From: an uncultured bacterium
GTDB lineage: Bacteria > Cyanobacteriota > Vampirovibrionia > Gastranaerophilales > Gastranaerophilaceae
Assembly: GCA_949299935.1 (NCBI GenBank)
Contig: CASGCE010000035.1
Coordinates: 62,001 to 126,000, forward strand
Direction: 5' to 3'
DNA: 64,000 bases
This document shows, one piece after another, positions 1 to 8,805 of the stretch. A program made the translations under genes and the position numbers. Below the pieces are notes generated by a model. The model did not search any database, was not told where the DNA came from, and saw nothing but the letters and a program-made list of their open reading frames with translations. Numbering within the stretch: the stretch's first letter is position 1; every line of letters begins with the position of its first letter.

Positions 1-1
1 T

Positions 2-343
2 ATCGTAAGAGTAGTATCAACTTTGAAAGAAGCTGAAAAATCACTAAAAGAAATAAAATCCGGAAAAGCAAGATTTCAACTTTTGGAGGTGATGGCGTGT
101 CCCGGAGGATGTATAAACGGCGGCGGTCAACCTTCCAGTTTTGACAACACTAAAATCAAAGCTGAACGTGCAAAAGGACTTTATAAAGAAGATGAACAGC
201 TGTCAATTCGAAAATCACATATGAATCCTTCAATACAAAAGCTTTATCAGGAATTTTTGGAATACCCGAACTCACATAAAGCTCACGAATTGCTGCATAC
301 TGCATACGTGGACAGATTCAAGAATTCTTACAAAGACATATAA
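2..343 (+). CDS. [FeFe]-hydrogenase catalytic subunit, C-terminal fragment
   Basis: The reading frame is already open at base 2, so only the C-terminal part of the gene lies in the window. The segment MACPGGCINGGGQP is the third H-cluster motif of iron-only hydrogenases, whose cysteines ligate the cluster that reduces protons to H2. It is followed by the small-subunit-like tail with the typical pattern L-Y-x-x-D, then R-x-S-H-x-N-P, then L-Y-x-x-F-L, ending near H-x-x-L-H-T-x-Y. Whether the enzyme is ferredoxin-only, bifurcating (HydA of HydABC) or a sensory type cannot be judged without the N-terminal iron-sulfur domains. It indicates fermentative hydrogen metabolism. Confidence 0.93.
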   Translation: MVRVVSTLKEAEKSLKEIKSGKARFQLLEVMACPGGCINGGGQPSSFDNTKIKAERAKGLYKEDEQLSIRKSHMNPSIQKLYQEFLEYPNSHKAHELLHTAYVDRFKNSYKDI

Positions 344-390
344 TATCATAGGGGACTAAACCACCACTTTGTGCCGGAACAAAAAAAATG

Positions 391-419
391 TTGACAATAA
401 AATTTGTTCTTGTTAGACT
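391..419 (+). promoter_or_regulatory. Sigma-70 promoter of tRNA-Lys
   Basis: TTGACA at 391-396 and TAGACT at 414-419 are separated by exactly 17 bases, and a TGT extended element directly precedes the -10 box. The tRNA begins 40 bases downstream. Confidence 0.75.
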
Positions 420-458
420 AAAAGCATTGACAGCATTAGTCAATGTGGGTAGCAGTAA

Positions 459-531
459 GCGCTTGTAGCTCAGTAGGTAGAGCACTCCCCTTTTAAGGGA
501 TAGGTCGCGCGTTCGAATCGCGCCAAGCGCA
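459..531 (+). tRNA. tRNA-Lys (anticodon TTT)
   Basis: The cloverleaf can be traced by eye: acceptor GCGCTTG pairs perfectly with CAAGCGC; the D arm is GCTC/GAGC; the anticodon loop CTTTTAA gives anticodon TTT; the T arm is GCGCG-TTCGAAT-CGCGC; the discriminator is A. CCA is not encoded. The outermost anticodon-stem pair (27-43) is a C/T mismatch, which is unusual but probably tolerated. The 3' end is duplicated at 699-715. Confidence 0.95.
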
Positions 532-565
532 AAATAAAAGAGGACATTATGTCCTCTTTTATTTT
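531..565 (+). terminator. Rho-independent terminator of tRNA-Lys
   Basis: A perfect 16-bp inverted repeat (531-546 and 550-565) encloses a 3-base loop. The inner part is AGAGGACA/TGTCCTCT and the outer arms are A-rich and T-rich, so it could terminate in both directions. Confidence 0.85.
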
Positions 566-597
566 GCTGTTTAGCTAAGATGAGAACGCCTATTGCG

Positions 598-695
598 TTT
601 GAGCGACCTGCGAGCAGAGTGCGAAGGCTTGAGTGTGTAAAGAACGAAGTTCTTGTAACACTCAACCGTAGTCACGTTTAATGCGAGCAGGTCAA
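598..695. other. Folded intergenic element of unknown nature
   Basis: The stretch contains a nested inverted-repeat structure. Inner hairpin: TTGAGTGT (629-636) pairs with ACACTCAA (658-665), and inside it AAGAAC (640-645) pairs with GTTCTT (649-654), with a symmetric GTA/GTA internal loop. Outer stem: GACCTGC (605-611) pairs with GCAGGTC (687-693). The 8-mer GCGAGCAG occurs twice, at 610-617 and 683-690. It has no credible reading frame. It sits between the tRNA-Lys gene and a copy of the tRNA 3' end, so it may be a miniature mobile element or the remnant of one; a structured RNA is the alternative. Confidence 0.5.
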
Positions 696-698
696 GAC

Positions 699-715
699 AA
701 TCGCGCCAAGCGCAA
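699..715 (+). repeat. Duplicated 3' end of tRNA-Lys (att-like direct repeat)
   Basis: The 17 bases AATCGCGCCAAGCGCAA are identical to 516-532, which cover part of the T arm and the 3' acceptor strand of tRNA-Lys. Duplication of a tRNA 3' end is the classical footprint of tyrosine-recombinase integration. Only about 166 bp separate the copies and no integrase is present, so any element is a scar or a miniature. From 716 to 853 I see only a T-rich run and no gene. Confidence 0.6.
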
Positions 716-853
716 TTTTTTTTACCCTTGCCATCCCGAAATACTCACAATTTTTCTATTATGTTTATTACGTGTTCGTTTGTATCTTTAGCCGGCGTTG
801 AGTATATCCTACTTAAAGTTTTTTCTGCTAAAATACATTTAGAACTGTAAATA

Positions 854-1417
854 TCATTTAATATGTACAAACTTTTTGGCACAATCAAACATAGAATTTA
901 CCATGGCGGCATTGGAATAAATATTCATACCGTTAACCTCTAAAACCTGTTTCATGCGCTTTTCCCACATATTGTAAACTTCATCGGTAGATAAATCCAA
1001 AACCTGACCTATCATTGATAATTCCTTATAGTCAATGGGTACAGGCAACGTACCCCGCAATATATCAACAATATCCAGTCGCTTTTTACGAGGAAAAGCC
1101 TTTAAAAAATTCACGACAGACATTTTTTTTGCTTTGAGCGCATCTTTTATAAATTCCACTGAATCATCCAATAAAACAGGTTCTTGCGGGATTTTGTATT
1201 CTTCAAAGTCTTCAGGTTCAATCTCCATAACGGTAGCAATACGCTCTAAAGTAGTCCCCCTTGTTGAAAAAGGTATTGATTCATCTATAAGATTATAAAC
1301 ATAAGACAAGGTAACACCTATCATCTCCGCGAAATCTTTTTTATGTAATGCATTTTTATCCAAAAATCTGGCAACTTTTTCGGAACTTTTTTCTTGAACT
1401 ATTTGTTTATCTTTCAT
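854..1417 (-). CDS. XRE-type helix-turn-helix DNA-binding protein
   Basis: A 187-residue protein. Residues about 10-75 resemble a Cro/C1-type helix-turn-helix (K-x-D-F-A-E-M-I-G-V-T-x-S-Y-V-Y-N-L-I), followed by an acidic spacer ending in E-P-E-D-F-E-E-Y. The C-terminal half is helical, without enzymatic motifs. The start is supported by GAGG about 8 bases upstream. It is transcribed divergently from pth. The probable role is a transcriptional regulator; its target is unknown. Confidence 0.7.
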   Translation of the reverse strand: MKDKQIVQEKSSEKVARFLDKNALHKKDFAEMIGVTLSYVYNLIDESIPFSTRGTTLERIATVMEIEPEDFEEYKIPQEPVLLDDSVEFIKDALKAKKMSVVNFLKAFPRKKRLDIVDILRGTLPVPIDYKELSMIGQVLDLSTDEVYNMWEKRMKQVLEVNGMNIYSNAAMVNSMFDCAKKFVHIK

Positions 1418-1547
1418 AAATTAATCCTCATAATTAAACTTATAATTAAAATACGTTTATTTTATCAATTTGTTAAGCGAAATGTCGGTAAATCTACACG
1501 GTAATATTTATTTACGTTAAAATAATAAATATAAAAGGTTAAAGCAA

Positions 1548-2105
1548 ATGAAACTAATAACAGGATTAGGAAATATAGGAGAAAAATACTGTTTTACACG
1601 TCATAATACAGGATTTATGGTAGTTGATAAATTGGCGTTGGATAAAAACCTGAGTTTTAAAGAAGAAAAAAAATTAAAGTGTTATATAACAAAATACAAA
1701 TTTAACGACGAGGACATAATAATCGCAAAACCGACAACATTTATGAATCTATCAGGAGAAGCTGTGTCAGCAATATGTAACTTTTATAAAATAAGTTTAG
1801 AAGATATATTGATAATATATGATGATATAGCAATAGATTTGGGAAGATTACGTTTTCGCAAAAACGGTTCTGACGGAGGTCATAACGGCATCAAATCCAT
1901 TATAAAACATCTTGGTACAGACAATTTTGCCAGACTAAAAATAGGAATAGGTCCCCAACCCCCAATACCATCCGAAAATTTTGTACTTCAAAATTTTCAA
2001 AAAGAAGAATTAGAGATTTTGAAATCAACAATTTGCCAAGCAGTAAGTGCCGTTGAATGCTATCTTAAAGATGGTATGGATAAGGCACAAAACATTTTTA
2101 ATTAG
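1548..2105 (+). CDS. pth: Peptidyl-tRNA hydrolase
   Basis: A 185-residue protein, normal for the family, which releases tRNA from peptidyl-tRNAs that have dropped off the ribosome. The N-terminal GLGNIG with Asn9 and the TRHNTGF block with catalytic His19 are present, as are TFMNLSG (substrate-binding Asn), the YDD acidic pair and GGHNGIKS. The upstream AAAAGG gives a ribosome-binding site. The TPR protein follows 57 bases later. Confidence 0.96.
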   Translation: MKLITGLGNIGEKYCFTRHNTGFMVVDKLALDKNLSFKEEKKLKCYITKYKFNDEDIIIAKPTTFMNLSGEAVSAICNFYKISLEDILIIYDDIAIDLGRLRFRKNGSDGGHNGIKSIIKHLGTDNFARLKIGIGPQPPIPSENFVLQNFQKEELEILKSTICQAVSAVECYLKDGMDKAQNIFN

Positions 2106-2162
2106 CCAATCGGACTTTTTCAAACAAAATATTTTATGTATAATAAACTCAAGGAGTGCAAA

Positions 2163-3560
2163 ATGAGCATACAAACAGCAGAACAATACGAAGCAGCAGA
2201 ACAATATGAACAGGCATACGAAGAGTATAAAAAGGAACACGAAAAACATCCGAATGATTTAAGCATAACCGAGCGGCTCGGACATTTGGCGATGATGCTT
2301 AACAAAAAAAATGAAGCTGCAGATTATTATACCCAAATTTTAGAAAAAGATATGACAAATACCCTTTGTTACGAGCAATTAATGGACATATATGCGGATA
2401 CCGACCGATATAAATATTACATATACCGGGGGAATCTTCACACTGTTGAACATAAGCTAGAACAAGCAATTAACGATTACAAAAAAGCACTTAACCACAC
2501 AGATGATAATCGTAACATGGTTATGACCCGTTTCACACTTGCAAATTTGTATGAACAAACAGGTAATACGGCCAAAGCTATAGACGAATTTCTAAAAACA
2601 CTTGAATATGAAGACAATCACGAAGAAGTTTTTTCAAGACTTGCCGACTTATATACTAAAGAAAATATGCTTTCAAGCGCTATTGACGTGCTGGAAAGGG
2701 CAATGAAAAAATTTGATACAGAAAATATAAGAGAAAAGCTTGCAAAATTATACCTGCAAAATAATCAATTAGAGAGTGCAAAAAATCTTACCCGAGATAA
2801 TCTTTTGAAAATTAAGTGTTTACTTGAATGTAAAGAATTAGAAGAAGCAGATAAAAAACTGAAGGAAACTGAGTACTTATACAAAAACACACCAGAATAC
2901 TTTTCCCTAAGGGCTGAATACTATTATATTATAAACGAATACGATAAAGCACTTGAGTATGTAGAAAAATATAATGAGCTTAATCACAATTCACCGCTTG
3001 TATATCAAATGCGTGCATTGATATACGAAAACAAACACGATGAATACAATGAACATTTAAACTGGGGCAAATATAATTTAGTCAGAGGCAACAAAGACAT
3101 TGCAGTGAATGAATTTCTTAACGCATTTCAGTTTCGTGAAGATGACGTAGATTTAATGAACACACTAGCAGTATTATTAGAGGAAACCGGAGATAAAAAT
3201 CATGCAGTAGAGTTTTGGGAAAAAATTTCCAAAGCCGAACCTGCAAATAAAAAAGCTTTGGAAAAACTTGCGGATTTCAGAGAGGGTCTGGGTGACTACA
3301 AAACAGAAGCAGACTATCTCGAAAGGCTTTATGAGCTGGATAAGCGAAACACAATTGTTATAAGAAGATTAGCACAGGTTTATGAGAAGATTAAAAATAA
3401 ACCTGAAGCGGTTGAATTTTATAAAAAATATCTTGAACTTGCAAAAGGTTCTGCGGATTACGAAAAAATACAACAAAGGCTTGAAAAACTTGAACACACT
3501 GAATTTATTCAAGAAGACGAAGGCTTACTTGATAAAATAATGAAATTTTTTAATAAATAA
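2163..3560 (+). CDS. Tetratricopeptide-repeat protein
   Basis: A 465-residue, highly charged helical protein made almost entirely of TPR-like units (for example around residues 10-45, 110-150, 290-330, 350-420), with recurring A-x-x-x-Y-x-x-A-L-E patterns. No signal peptide is visible, so it is probably a cytoplasmic scaffold. The ATG at 2163 is preferred over 2136 because AAGGAG lies 6 bases upstream of it; a TATAAT box at 2139-2144 overlaps the longer reading. The partner is unknown. Confidence 0.85.
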   Translation: MSIQTAEQYEAAEQYEQAYEEYKKEHEKHPNDLSITERLGHLAMMLNKKNEAADYYTQILEKDMTNTLCYEQLMDIYADTDRYKYYIYRGNLHTVEHKLEQAINDYKKALNHTDDNRNMVMTRFTLANLYEQTGNTAKAIDEFLKTLEYEDNHEEVFSRLADLYTKENMLSSAIDVLERAMKKFDTENIREKLAKLYLQNNQLESAKNLTRDNLLKIKCLLECKELEEADKKLKETEYLYKNTPEYFSLRAEYYYIINEYDKALEYVEKYNELNHNSPLVYQMRALIYENKHDEYNEHLNWGKYNLVRGNKDIAVNEFLNAFQFREDDVDLMNTLAVLLEETGDKNHAVEFWEKISKAEPANKKALEKLADFREGLGDYKTEADYLERLYELDKRNTIVIRRLAQVYEKIKNKPEAVEFYKKYLELAKGSADYEKIQQRLEKLEHTEFIQEDEGLLDKIMKFFNK

Positions 3561-3588
3561 GGTACGCGACTAAATATCAACGTAACTA

Positions 3589-3618
3589 AAACAAGAGGTC
3601 ATAAAGACCTCTTGTTAT
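3589..3618. terminator. Bidirectional terminator between the TPR gene and clpC
   Basis: ACAAGAGGTC (3591-3600) and GACCTCTTGT (3606-3615) form a perfect 10-bp stem with a 5-base loop, flanked by A-rich and T-rich arms. It lies between two convergent genes and touches the clpC stop codon. Confidence 0.85.
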
Positions 3619-6134
3619 TAAGTTTCAGCAGTGATTTGCTCCTTAACGTTATCATCTTTAGGCTTTGATTTACGCTTGGAACCACCCTTTTCAAAAGCGA
3701 TTTTGCCTTCCTTTAAAACAATTTTAACAGTATCACCGTTAGCATATTTACCGGAGAGGATTTCCTCTGCGAGCTCATCTTCAATTTTACGCTGAATCAA
3801 TCTTCTTAACGGTCTTGCACCGTATGCTTCGGAATAACCGTTTTCAGCCAAATGATCCTTAACCTCATCGGTAACATCAACCGACAATTCTCTTTCTTGT
3901 AAGCGTTTAAACAAATCTTTAAGCATCAAATCGACAATTTGTCTAATTTCCTCTTTACTCAAGTGAGAGAAAACAATAGTTTCATCAATACGATTAAGGA
4001 ATTCCGGCCTAAAAGCTTTTTTCATTTCTTCAGTAACAGTTTCCTTCAGTTTTTCGTATTTATCCTTAGATTCATCATCAAAAGTAGTAAAACCAAGCTT
4101 AGAAGTATTAGTAATCATGCTGGCACCGACATTAGACGTCATAATGATAATAGTATTTTTAAAATTAATATGCCGTCCTTTTGAGTCAGTCAGCCTGCCG
4201 TCATCCAATATTTGAAGCATTATGTTAAACACATCAGGGTGAGCTTTTTCGATTTCATCAAAAAGGACGACCGAATAAGGTTTTTTACGTATAAGTTCAG
4301 TCAAATGACCGCCGTCATCATACCCGACATAACCCGGAGGTGAACCGATAAGCTTAGCGGTAGAATGTTTTTCCATAAATTCAGACATATCAACTCTAAT
4401 CATATTATCTTCAGAGCCGAATACAGCTTCAGCCAATGCTTTAGCGAGTTCAGTTTTACCTACACCGGTAGGTCCGCAAAAAATAAAACTACCTATAGGT
4501 CTGTTAGGTGATTTTAACCCGACACGGGCGCGCCTTATTGCTTTAGAAATAGCAACAACCGCATCATTTTGACCAATAACTCTAGCGTGAAGTGTATCTT
4601 CAAGCTTTAAAAGACGCTCACTTTCACCTTCAGTCAACTTAGTAACAGGAACACCGGTCATGGTAGCAATAACCTCAGCGACATTTTCGGCATTCACGGT
4701 AGGCTTATTCGCCTCGTGTTCTTCTCGCCATTTTGCTGACATTTCACGAATTTTGTCCTTCATGTCTGCTTCTTCATCGCGCAATTGTGATGCTTTTTCG
4801 AATTCCTGATTACGAATTGCATCTTCTTTTTCTTTTATAAGCGCGCGTAGTTCTTTTTCCATTTCCTTACCTTCAGGCGAAAGAACAGAAACTTTCAATC
4901 GAACCTTAGAACTTGCTTCGTCAAGTACGTCAATCGCTTTATCCGGTAAAAATCTGTCGGTAATATATTTGTTAGATAGCTTTACGGCAGCAACGACCGC
5001 CTCATCGGAAATTATCAAATTATGATGTTCTTCATACTTACTTTTAATACCTTTTATAATCTCAATAGACTCTTCTTCGGTAGGCTCATCAATCATAACA
5101 GGTTGAAAACGACGTTCAAGAGCGGAGTCTTTTTCAACGTATTTTCTGTATTCATCGAGTGTAGTAGCGCCAATGACTTGAATTTCACCTCTTGAAAGAG
5201 CAGGTTTTAAGATATTAGCCGCATCAATTGCACCTTCAGCAGCTCCGGCACCGATAAGCGTATGCATTTCATCAATTACGAGAATAATATTACCGGCCTG
5301 ACGGATTTCGTCCATAATCTTTTTAAGGCGTTCTTCAAACTCACCTCTGTATTTTGTACCTGCAACCAAAAGTCCCATATCTAGCTGAATAACCTTTTTC
5401 CCGTCCAAAATATCGGGTACTTCGGCATTAACAATCCTTGTAGCAAGACCTTCAGCCACTGCTGTTTTACCTACACCGGGTTCACCTATAAGTACAGGAT
5501 TATTTTTTGTTCTTCTTGCAAGAATCTGAATAACACGTTCAATTTCTTTTTCTCTACCAACAACAGGATCCAATCTCAGTTCTTGAGCAGCGAGCGTCAA
5601 ATCCCGACCAAATTCATCCAAGCTTGGAGTTTTAGTTTTACCTGAGGAGGTTGAGCTGCTTGAAGATCCTGTGGAGGAACCGCTTGAAACTTGAGGTTTA
5701 GTTTCGCCAAGCATCTTTATGACATTACTTCTGACCTTATTCAAGTCAACACCAAGATTCTCCAGAACTCTTGCCGCAACGCCTTCACCTTCTCTAATCA
5801 AACCCAATAACAGGTGTTCCGTTCCTATATAATTATGTCCCAGTTGTCTTGCCTCATCCCACGACAACTCCAAAACACGTTTTGCTCTGGGGGTGAAAGG
5901 TATCTCAACGGCAACAAACCCGGAACCGCGACCGATTATTTTTTCAACCTCTGCTCTTGCATCTTTAAGGGTTATTCCCATTGATTTAAGAGTTTTGGCA
6001 GCGACACCAGTGCCTTCGCCAATCAGACCCAGCAGAACCTGCTCTGTACCTACAAAGTTATGTCCCAGCCTTCTTGCTTCCTCTTGCGCAAGCATTATGA
6101 CCTTGATAGCTTTTTCAGTAAAACGTTCAAACAT
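3618..6134 (-). CDS. clpC: ATP-dependent Clp protease ATPase subunit ClpC
   Basis: An 838-residue Hsp100 unfoldase that feeds substrates to ClpP. Order of domains: two Clp-N repeats (about 1-145, each with a G-H-N-x-x-G-T-E motif), a Ser/Gly-rich linker (about 150-170), AAA+ domain 1 with Walker A GEPGVGKT near 217, a coiled middle region with a UVR-like segment (about 430-465), AAA+ domain 2 with Walker A GPTGVGKT near 560, and an arginine-rich C-terminal domain. The UVR/middle domain and length identify ClpC rather than ClpA or ClpB. GGAG lies 6 bases before the ATG and a TATAAT box lies upstream. No ctsR or mcsAB is adjacent, so regulation differs from that in Bacillus. Confidence 0.97.
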   Translation of the reverse strand: MFERFTEKAIKVIMLAQEEARRLGHNFVGTEQVLLGLIGEGTGVAAKTLKSMGITLKDARAEVEKIIGRGSGFVAVEIPFTPRAKRVLELSWDEARQLGHNYIGTEHLLLGLIREGEGVAARVLENLGVDLNKVRSNVIKMLGETKPQVSSGSSTGSSSSSTSSGKTKTPSLDEFGRDLTLAAQELRLDPVVGREKEIERVIQILARRTKNNPVLIGEPGVGKTAVAEGLATRIVNAEVPDILDGKKVIQLDMGLLVAGTKYRGEFEERLKKIMDEIRQAGNIILVIDEMHTLIGAGAAEGAIDAANILKPALSRGEIQVIGATTLDEYRKYVEKDSALERRFQPVMIDEPTEEESIEIIKGIKSKYEEHHNLIISDEAVVAAVKLSNKYITDRFLPDKAIDVLDEASSKVRLKVSVLSPEGKEMEKELRALIKEKEDAIRNQEFEKASQLRDEEADMKDKIREMSAKWREEHEANKPTVNAENVAEVIATMTGVPVTKLTEGESERLLKLEDTLHARVIGQNDAVVAISKAIRRARVGLKSPNRPIGSFIFCGPTGVGKTELAKALAEAVFGSEDNMIRVDMSEFMEKHSTAKLIGSPPGYVGYDDGGHLTELIRKKPYSVVLFDEIEKAHPDVFNIMLQILDDGRLTDSKGRHINFKNTIIIMTSNVGASMITNTSKLGFTTFDDESKDKYEKLKETVTEEMKKAFRPEFLNRIDETIVFSHLSKEEIRQIVDLMLKDLFKRLQERELSVDVTDEVKDHLAENGYSEAYGARPLRRLIQRKIEDELAEEILSGKYANGDTVKIVLKEGKIAFEKGGSKRKSKPKDDNVKEQITAET

Positions 6135-6350
6135 TTTTTCTCCTATCTCTTCCTATGCTATAGATTATATATCAAAAGCTTTTAACTTTCAAGTTTTTAT
6201 AAGAATAGTCAAGTGAGGTTAAATAAAAACTTCCCTATATCGGCATAATTATTTGAGTATAAAGTATACTTAAATATCAGGAAACTTCAAATACAAGCGG
6301 ATTTTCGTGCTTAAACGCTGAGATTTTAACTGTTTTTAATAAAGTAATTT

Positions 6351-6376
6351 AAAAAAAAGGAACCCTCGCAGGCTCC
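6351..6376 (-). terminator. Terminator of the flagellar operon
   Basis: On the minus strand GGAGCC pairs with GGTTCC (one G-U pair) across a 6-base loop, followed by a run of eight T. It lies 24 bases after the stop of the flagellar hook/rod gene. Confidence 0.75.
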
Positions 6377-6399
6377 TCTTCAAAAATGGAGTTTAATCA

Positions 6400-7236
6400 T
6401 TAACTGCCGACAAGCCTCAATGCTTCTTGCAGCAATTCTTTATTAGTTGATATTAGTTTATTAGTAATTTCCATCTGAAGTTTAGCCATCTGATAATACG
6501 AAATATTATTTTTAAAATCGGCATTAGAAAGCTCTAATAAACCTGATCTTATCTCACCGCAACCGATAACCGGCTTGCCTGATGCCTCGGTTTCTATAAA
6601 TTGTCCTTCTTTAAATTCATACAATCCCGCAGCATTATGAAAGTTTCTTGTAGTAATTCTGTATAACGGTACAGAACGTTTGCCGCCATCAGCTTTTCCA
6701 TATATTGTACCATCGCCTTTTATTTCATAATCATCATATTTACCCAAATATTTTCCGTTATTAGGGTCAATCCACATCTTGATATTTGTGGTGGGAATAT
6801 CCAAAGAACCGCCTTTGAGCGCAGTTTGCTGGTATAAATCCGCGCTTACAGATTTAGTTCCCTGCATTATTTCGCCCTTATCATTGAGAATATAGCCTTG
6901 AACAGTATTGCCGTATCTGTCACGATAAACCCCTTCACCATCAAACTTAAATTCACCCAAACGAGTATAAATACTTTTCCCTTCGCTATTTTTGACAAGG
7001 AAAAAGCCTTTACCTTCCAAAAACAAGTTTTCGGTAGAAGTACCCGGAGTTGATTTACCCTGACTTATTTTTTTGTCATAGTCCTCAGCTATAGCACCGC
7101 CAAGAAAAGTCTTAAAGTTTACCTGTTTTTCACGAAATCCCGGAGTATACACATTTGTCATGTTGTCCGCAATTACGTCCATCCAGTTGTTTGTTGCAAA
7201 CTGCGTATTCAATGCCGTGATAAATGAATCATTCAT
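6400..7236 (-). CDS. Flagellar hook/basal-body rod family protein (FlgE/F/G type)
   Basis: A 278-residue protein with the family's N-terminal rod domain (N-x-x-D-V-I-A-D-N-M-T-N-x-x-T-P-G-F, about 15-35), a central F-L-E-G-K-G-F-F-L-V block (about 72-82) and a C-terminal helix where S-N-A-D-F and E-I-T-N-K-L-I-S-T-N-K match the conserved end of hook-rod proteins. At 278 residues it is nearer FlgF/FlgG than FlgE, so its exact place in the axial structure is not settled. The start at 7236 has AAGGAG 7 bases upstream. It overlaps the preceding fliK-like gene by 8 bases and is last in the fliJ-fliK-flg operon. Confidence 0.85.
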   Translation of the reverse strand: MNDSFITALNTQFATNNWMDVIADNMTNVYTPGFREKQVNFKTFLGGAIAEDYDKKISQGKSTPGTSTENLFLEGKGFFLVKNSEGKSIYTRLGEFKFDGEGVYRDRYGNTVQGYILNDKGEIMQGTKSVSADLYQQTALKGGSLDIPTTNIKMWIDPNNGKYLGKYDDYEIKGDGTIYGKADGGKRSVPLYRITTRNFHNAAGLYEFKEGQFIETEASGKPVIGCGEIRSGLLELSNADFKNNISYYQMAKLQMEITNKLISTNKELLQEALRLVGS

Positions 7237-8221
7237 TATCATTCTCCTTATTATTTCTTCTGTTTTGTTCCTGATTTTGTTTCTGTCTGGAATAAGACAA
7301 ATCTCTATAAGAAAGCTCCTGCTCATTGAATCTTTGGCGTAATAATGAAATATTTTGCCGCAAATATTCCTCTACAGCCTTATCCCCCGGTATAAAGGTC
7401 GCCGAAAGAGCACCGTCTTTATCAATCTTTATTACAACAGAAACATCCTTGTCTAAATTAATTCTCACGGGTTGGTTTGTTTTAACCGCATCATTTAAAA
7501 CATTCATAAGAGTCGCCGATACTTTTACATTTTTCGATGTCTTTTGTACATTTTGATCTATTCCGCTGTTTAAATTTTCTATAACCGATTGAAGTGTTTT
7601 GTCGGTATTTTGTACCAAATCAGCAAAAAATTTAGCATCATCAAAACTCATTTCTACATTTGTGTAATCCATTTTTACCGGTGCGAAACTATTGCTCATT
7701 CTTGTCAAATTTGCCATTTGATTGTTCGCCTCCAGCAGAACTTGGATATTGTTGGTTTGATTAAAATTTTTAATGTCACTTTGCAACGAATTCTGCGTCA
7801 TATTCTGTTGATTTTGCAAAATATTTTGCGAAATCTGAATGTTATTATCCACGCTAACACTAACCTGCCCCTCCAAAGTCGGGATATTATCATTCACAAA
7901 ATTCTGGGTAAGAGAATACTGTTGTCGCTCACTGTCGAATTTATCGGCGTCAACGGTATTGTTATGCTGCTCAATTTTAGCGTCAGAATCATTTTCATCA
8001 GTTTGCTGCTTTTTAACATTATTGTCAGATCCGGTTTCTTTAGCAGAATCAGATTTTTTATCCTCGGAAATTTCGTCAGCCACTTCGGATTCTTCTGGTT
8101 GAGAAGCCTTCTTCATTTCATCTTCAAAAGAAACATCTCTATTTGATGCCCACTGGGTTTGCGATGAAGTATTTGATTCTGTTATGTTTACGGTTGCCGT
8201 TGTCGTTGAACTAATATCCAT
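7229..8221 (-). CDS. fliK: FliK-like flagellar hook-length control protein
   Basis: A 330-residue protein rich in N, Q, S, D and E, with a disordered N-terminal two-thirds as expected of a secreted molecular ruler. The C-terminal section (about 245-315) matches the hook-length control domain: P-V-R-I-N-L, then V-V-I-K-I-D-K-D-G-A-L-S-A-T-F, then an L-R-Q-x-I-x-x-L-R-Q-R-F helix. ATG 8221 is preferred over GTG 8227 because GAGG ends 6 bases before the ATG. Position between fliJ and a hook gene strongly supports the call. Overall similarity is low, as usual for FliK. Confidence 0.75.
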   Translation of the reverse strand: MDISSTTTATVNITESNTSSQTQWASNRDVSFEDEMKKASQPEESEVADEISEDKKSDSAKETGSDNNVKKQQTDENDSDAKIEQHNNTVDADKFDSERQQYSLTQNFVNDNIPTLEGQVSVSVDNNIQISQNILQNQQNMTQNSLQSDIKNFNQTNNIQVLLEANNQMANLTRMSNSFAPVKMDYTNVEMSFDDAKFFADLVQNTDKTLQSVIENLNSGIDQNVQKTSKNVKVSATLMNVLNDAVKTNQPVRINLDKDVSVVIKIDKDGALSATFIPGDKAVEEYLRQNISLLRQRFNEQELSYRDLSYSRQKQNQEQNRRNNKENDNE

Positions 8222-8708
8222 TTTCACCCTCTATCTTTTGTAATTCAGCCAGAACTTCTTTTTCTTCCTGCTCTAGCTTTTCCTGTTTCTGTCGGAAAAA
8301 TCTTGTTACACCAAGCTCGGAGTACTGTTTCAATTCTGCGGCTTTTTCTTCTTCTAAGTATATTTCTTTGTGCCGCTCTTTGTGTTTTTCAAGAACTTTA
8401 ACCGCCTGCTCAAGCCTAACCAGCTTTTCTTTTTCCAAGTCCAACTGTTCTTGAGCCTTTTGTCTTATTTGTTCCAGTTCTTCAGCTTTTTCCCAAAGAT
8501 AATTAAGATATTTATCATAAGTCTCATACATCATGGGATCCGCTGTCCTCAAACCGTCTTTTGTAGCCTGAATTTCTGCTTCATTTTTTCTGATATTTTC
8601 CTCCGCCATGTTAACTGCCTGCTGGGCCCTTTGCACCACAAGCAATTGTTCTTCTTTCTTGCGGATTCTGAAATCCAGAATTTTTTGTAAACGGTATTGG
8701 AATGGCAT
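8211..8708 (-). CDS. fliJ: Flagellar export protein FliJ
   Basis: A 165-residue protein, a coiled coil throughout, starting with M-P-F-Q-Y-R-L-Q-K-I-L-D-F-R, which matches the start of FliJ, the stalk-like activator of the FliI export ATPase. The start is uncertain: ATG 8708 matches the family, but ATG 8729 is in frame and neither has a strong ribosome-binding site. It overlaps fliK by 11 bases. fliI is not in the window. Confidence 0.8.
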   Translation of the reverse strand: MPFQYRLQKILDFRIRKKEEQLLVVQRAQQAVNMAEENIRKNEAEIQATKDGLRTADPMMYETYDKYLNYLWEKAEELEQIRQKAQEQLDLEKEKLVRLEQAVKVLEKHKERHKEIYLEEEKAAELKQYSELGVTRFFRQKQEKLEQEEKEVLAELQKIEGENGY

Positions 8709-8805
8709 ATTACACTTTCTTGCATTCATTATGAATGATAAGTCCTGCGTAATAAACATCTGTTTGTATGAGATTTAATGATTAAAGTATAAAAGTCAAT
8801 ATTTT

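Noticed and set aside
318-665. 115-codon minus-strand frame across the tRNA-Lys region
   Set aside because: It runs antisense through the tRNA and the terminator, has no ribosome-binding site and no recognisable domain.
7589-8146. 185-codon plus-strand frame inside fliK
   Set aside because: It is the antisense of the well-supported fliK gene; its isoleucine-rich composition reflects the complement of a Gln/Asn/Asp-rich protein.
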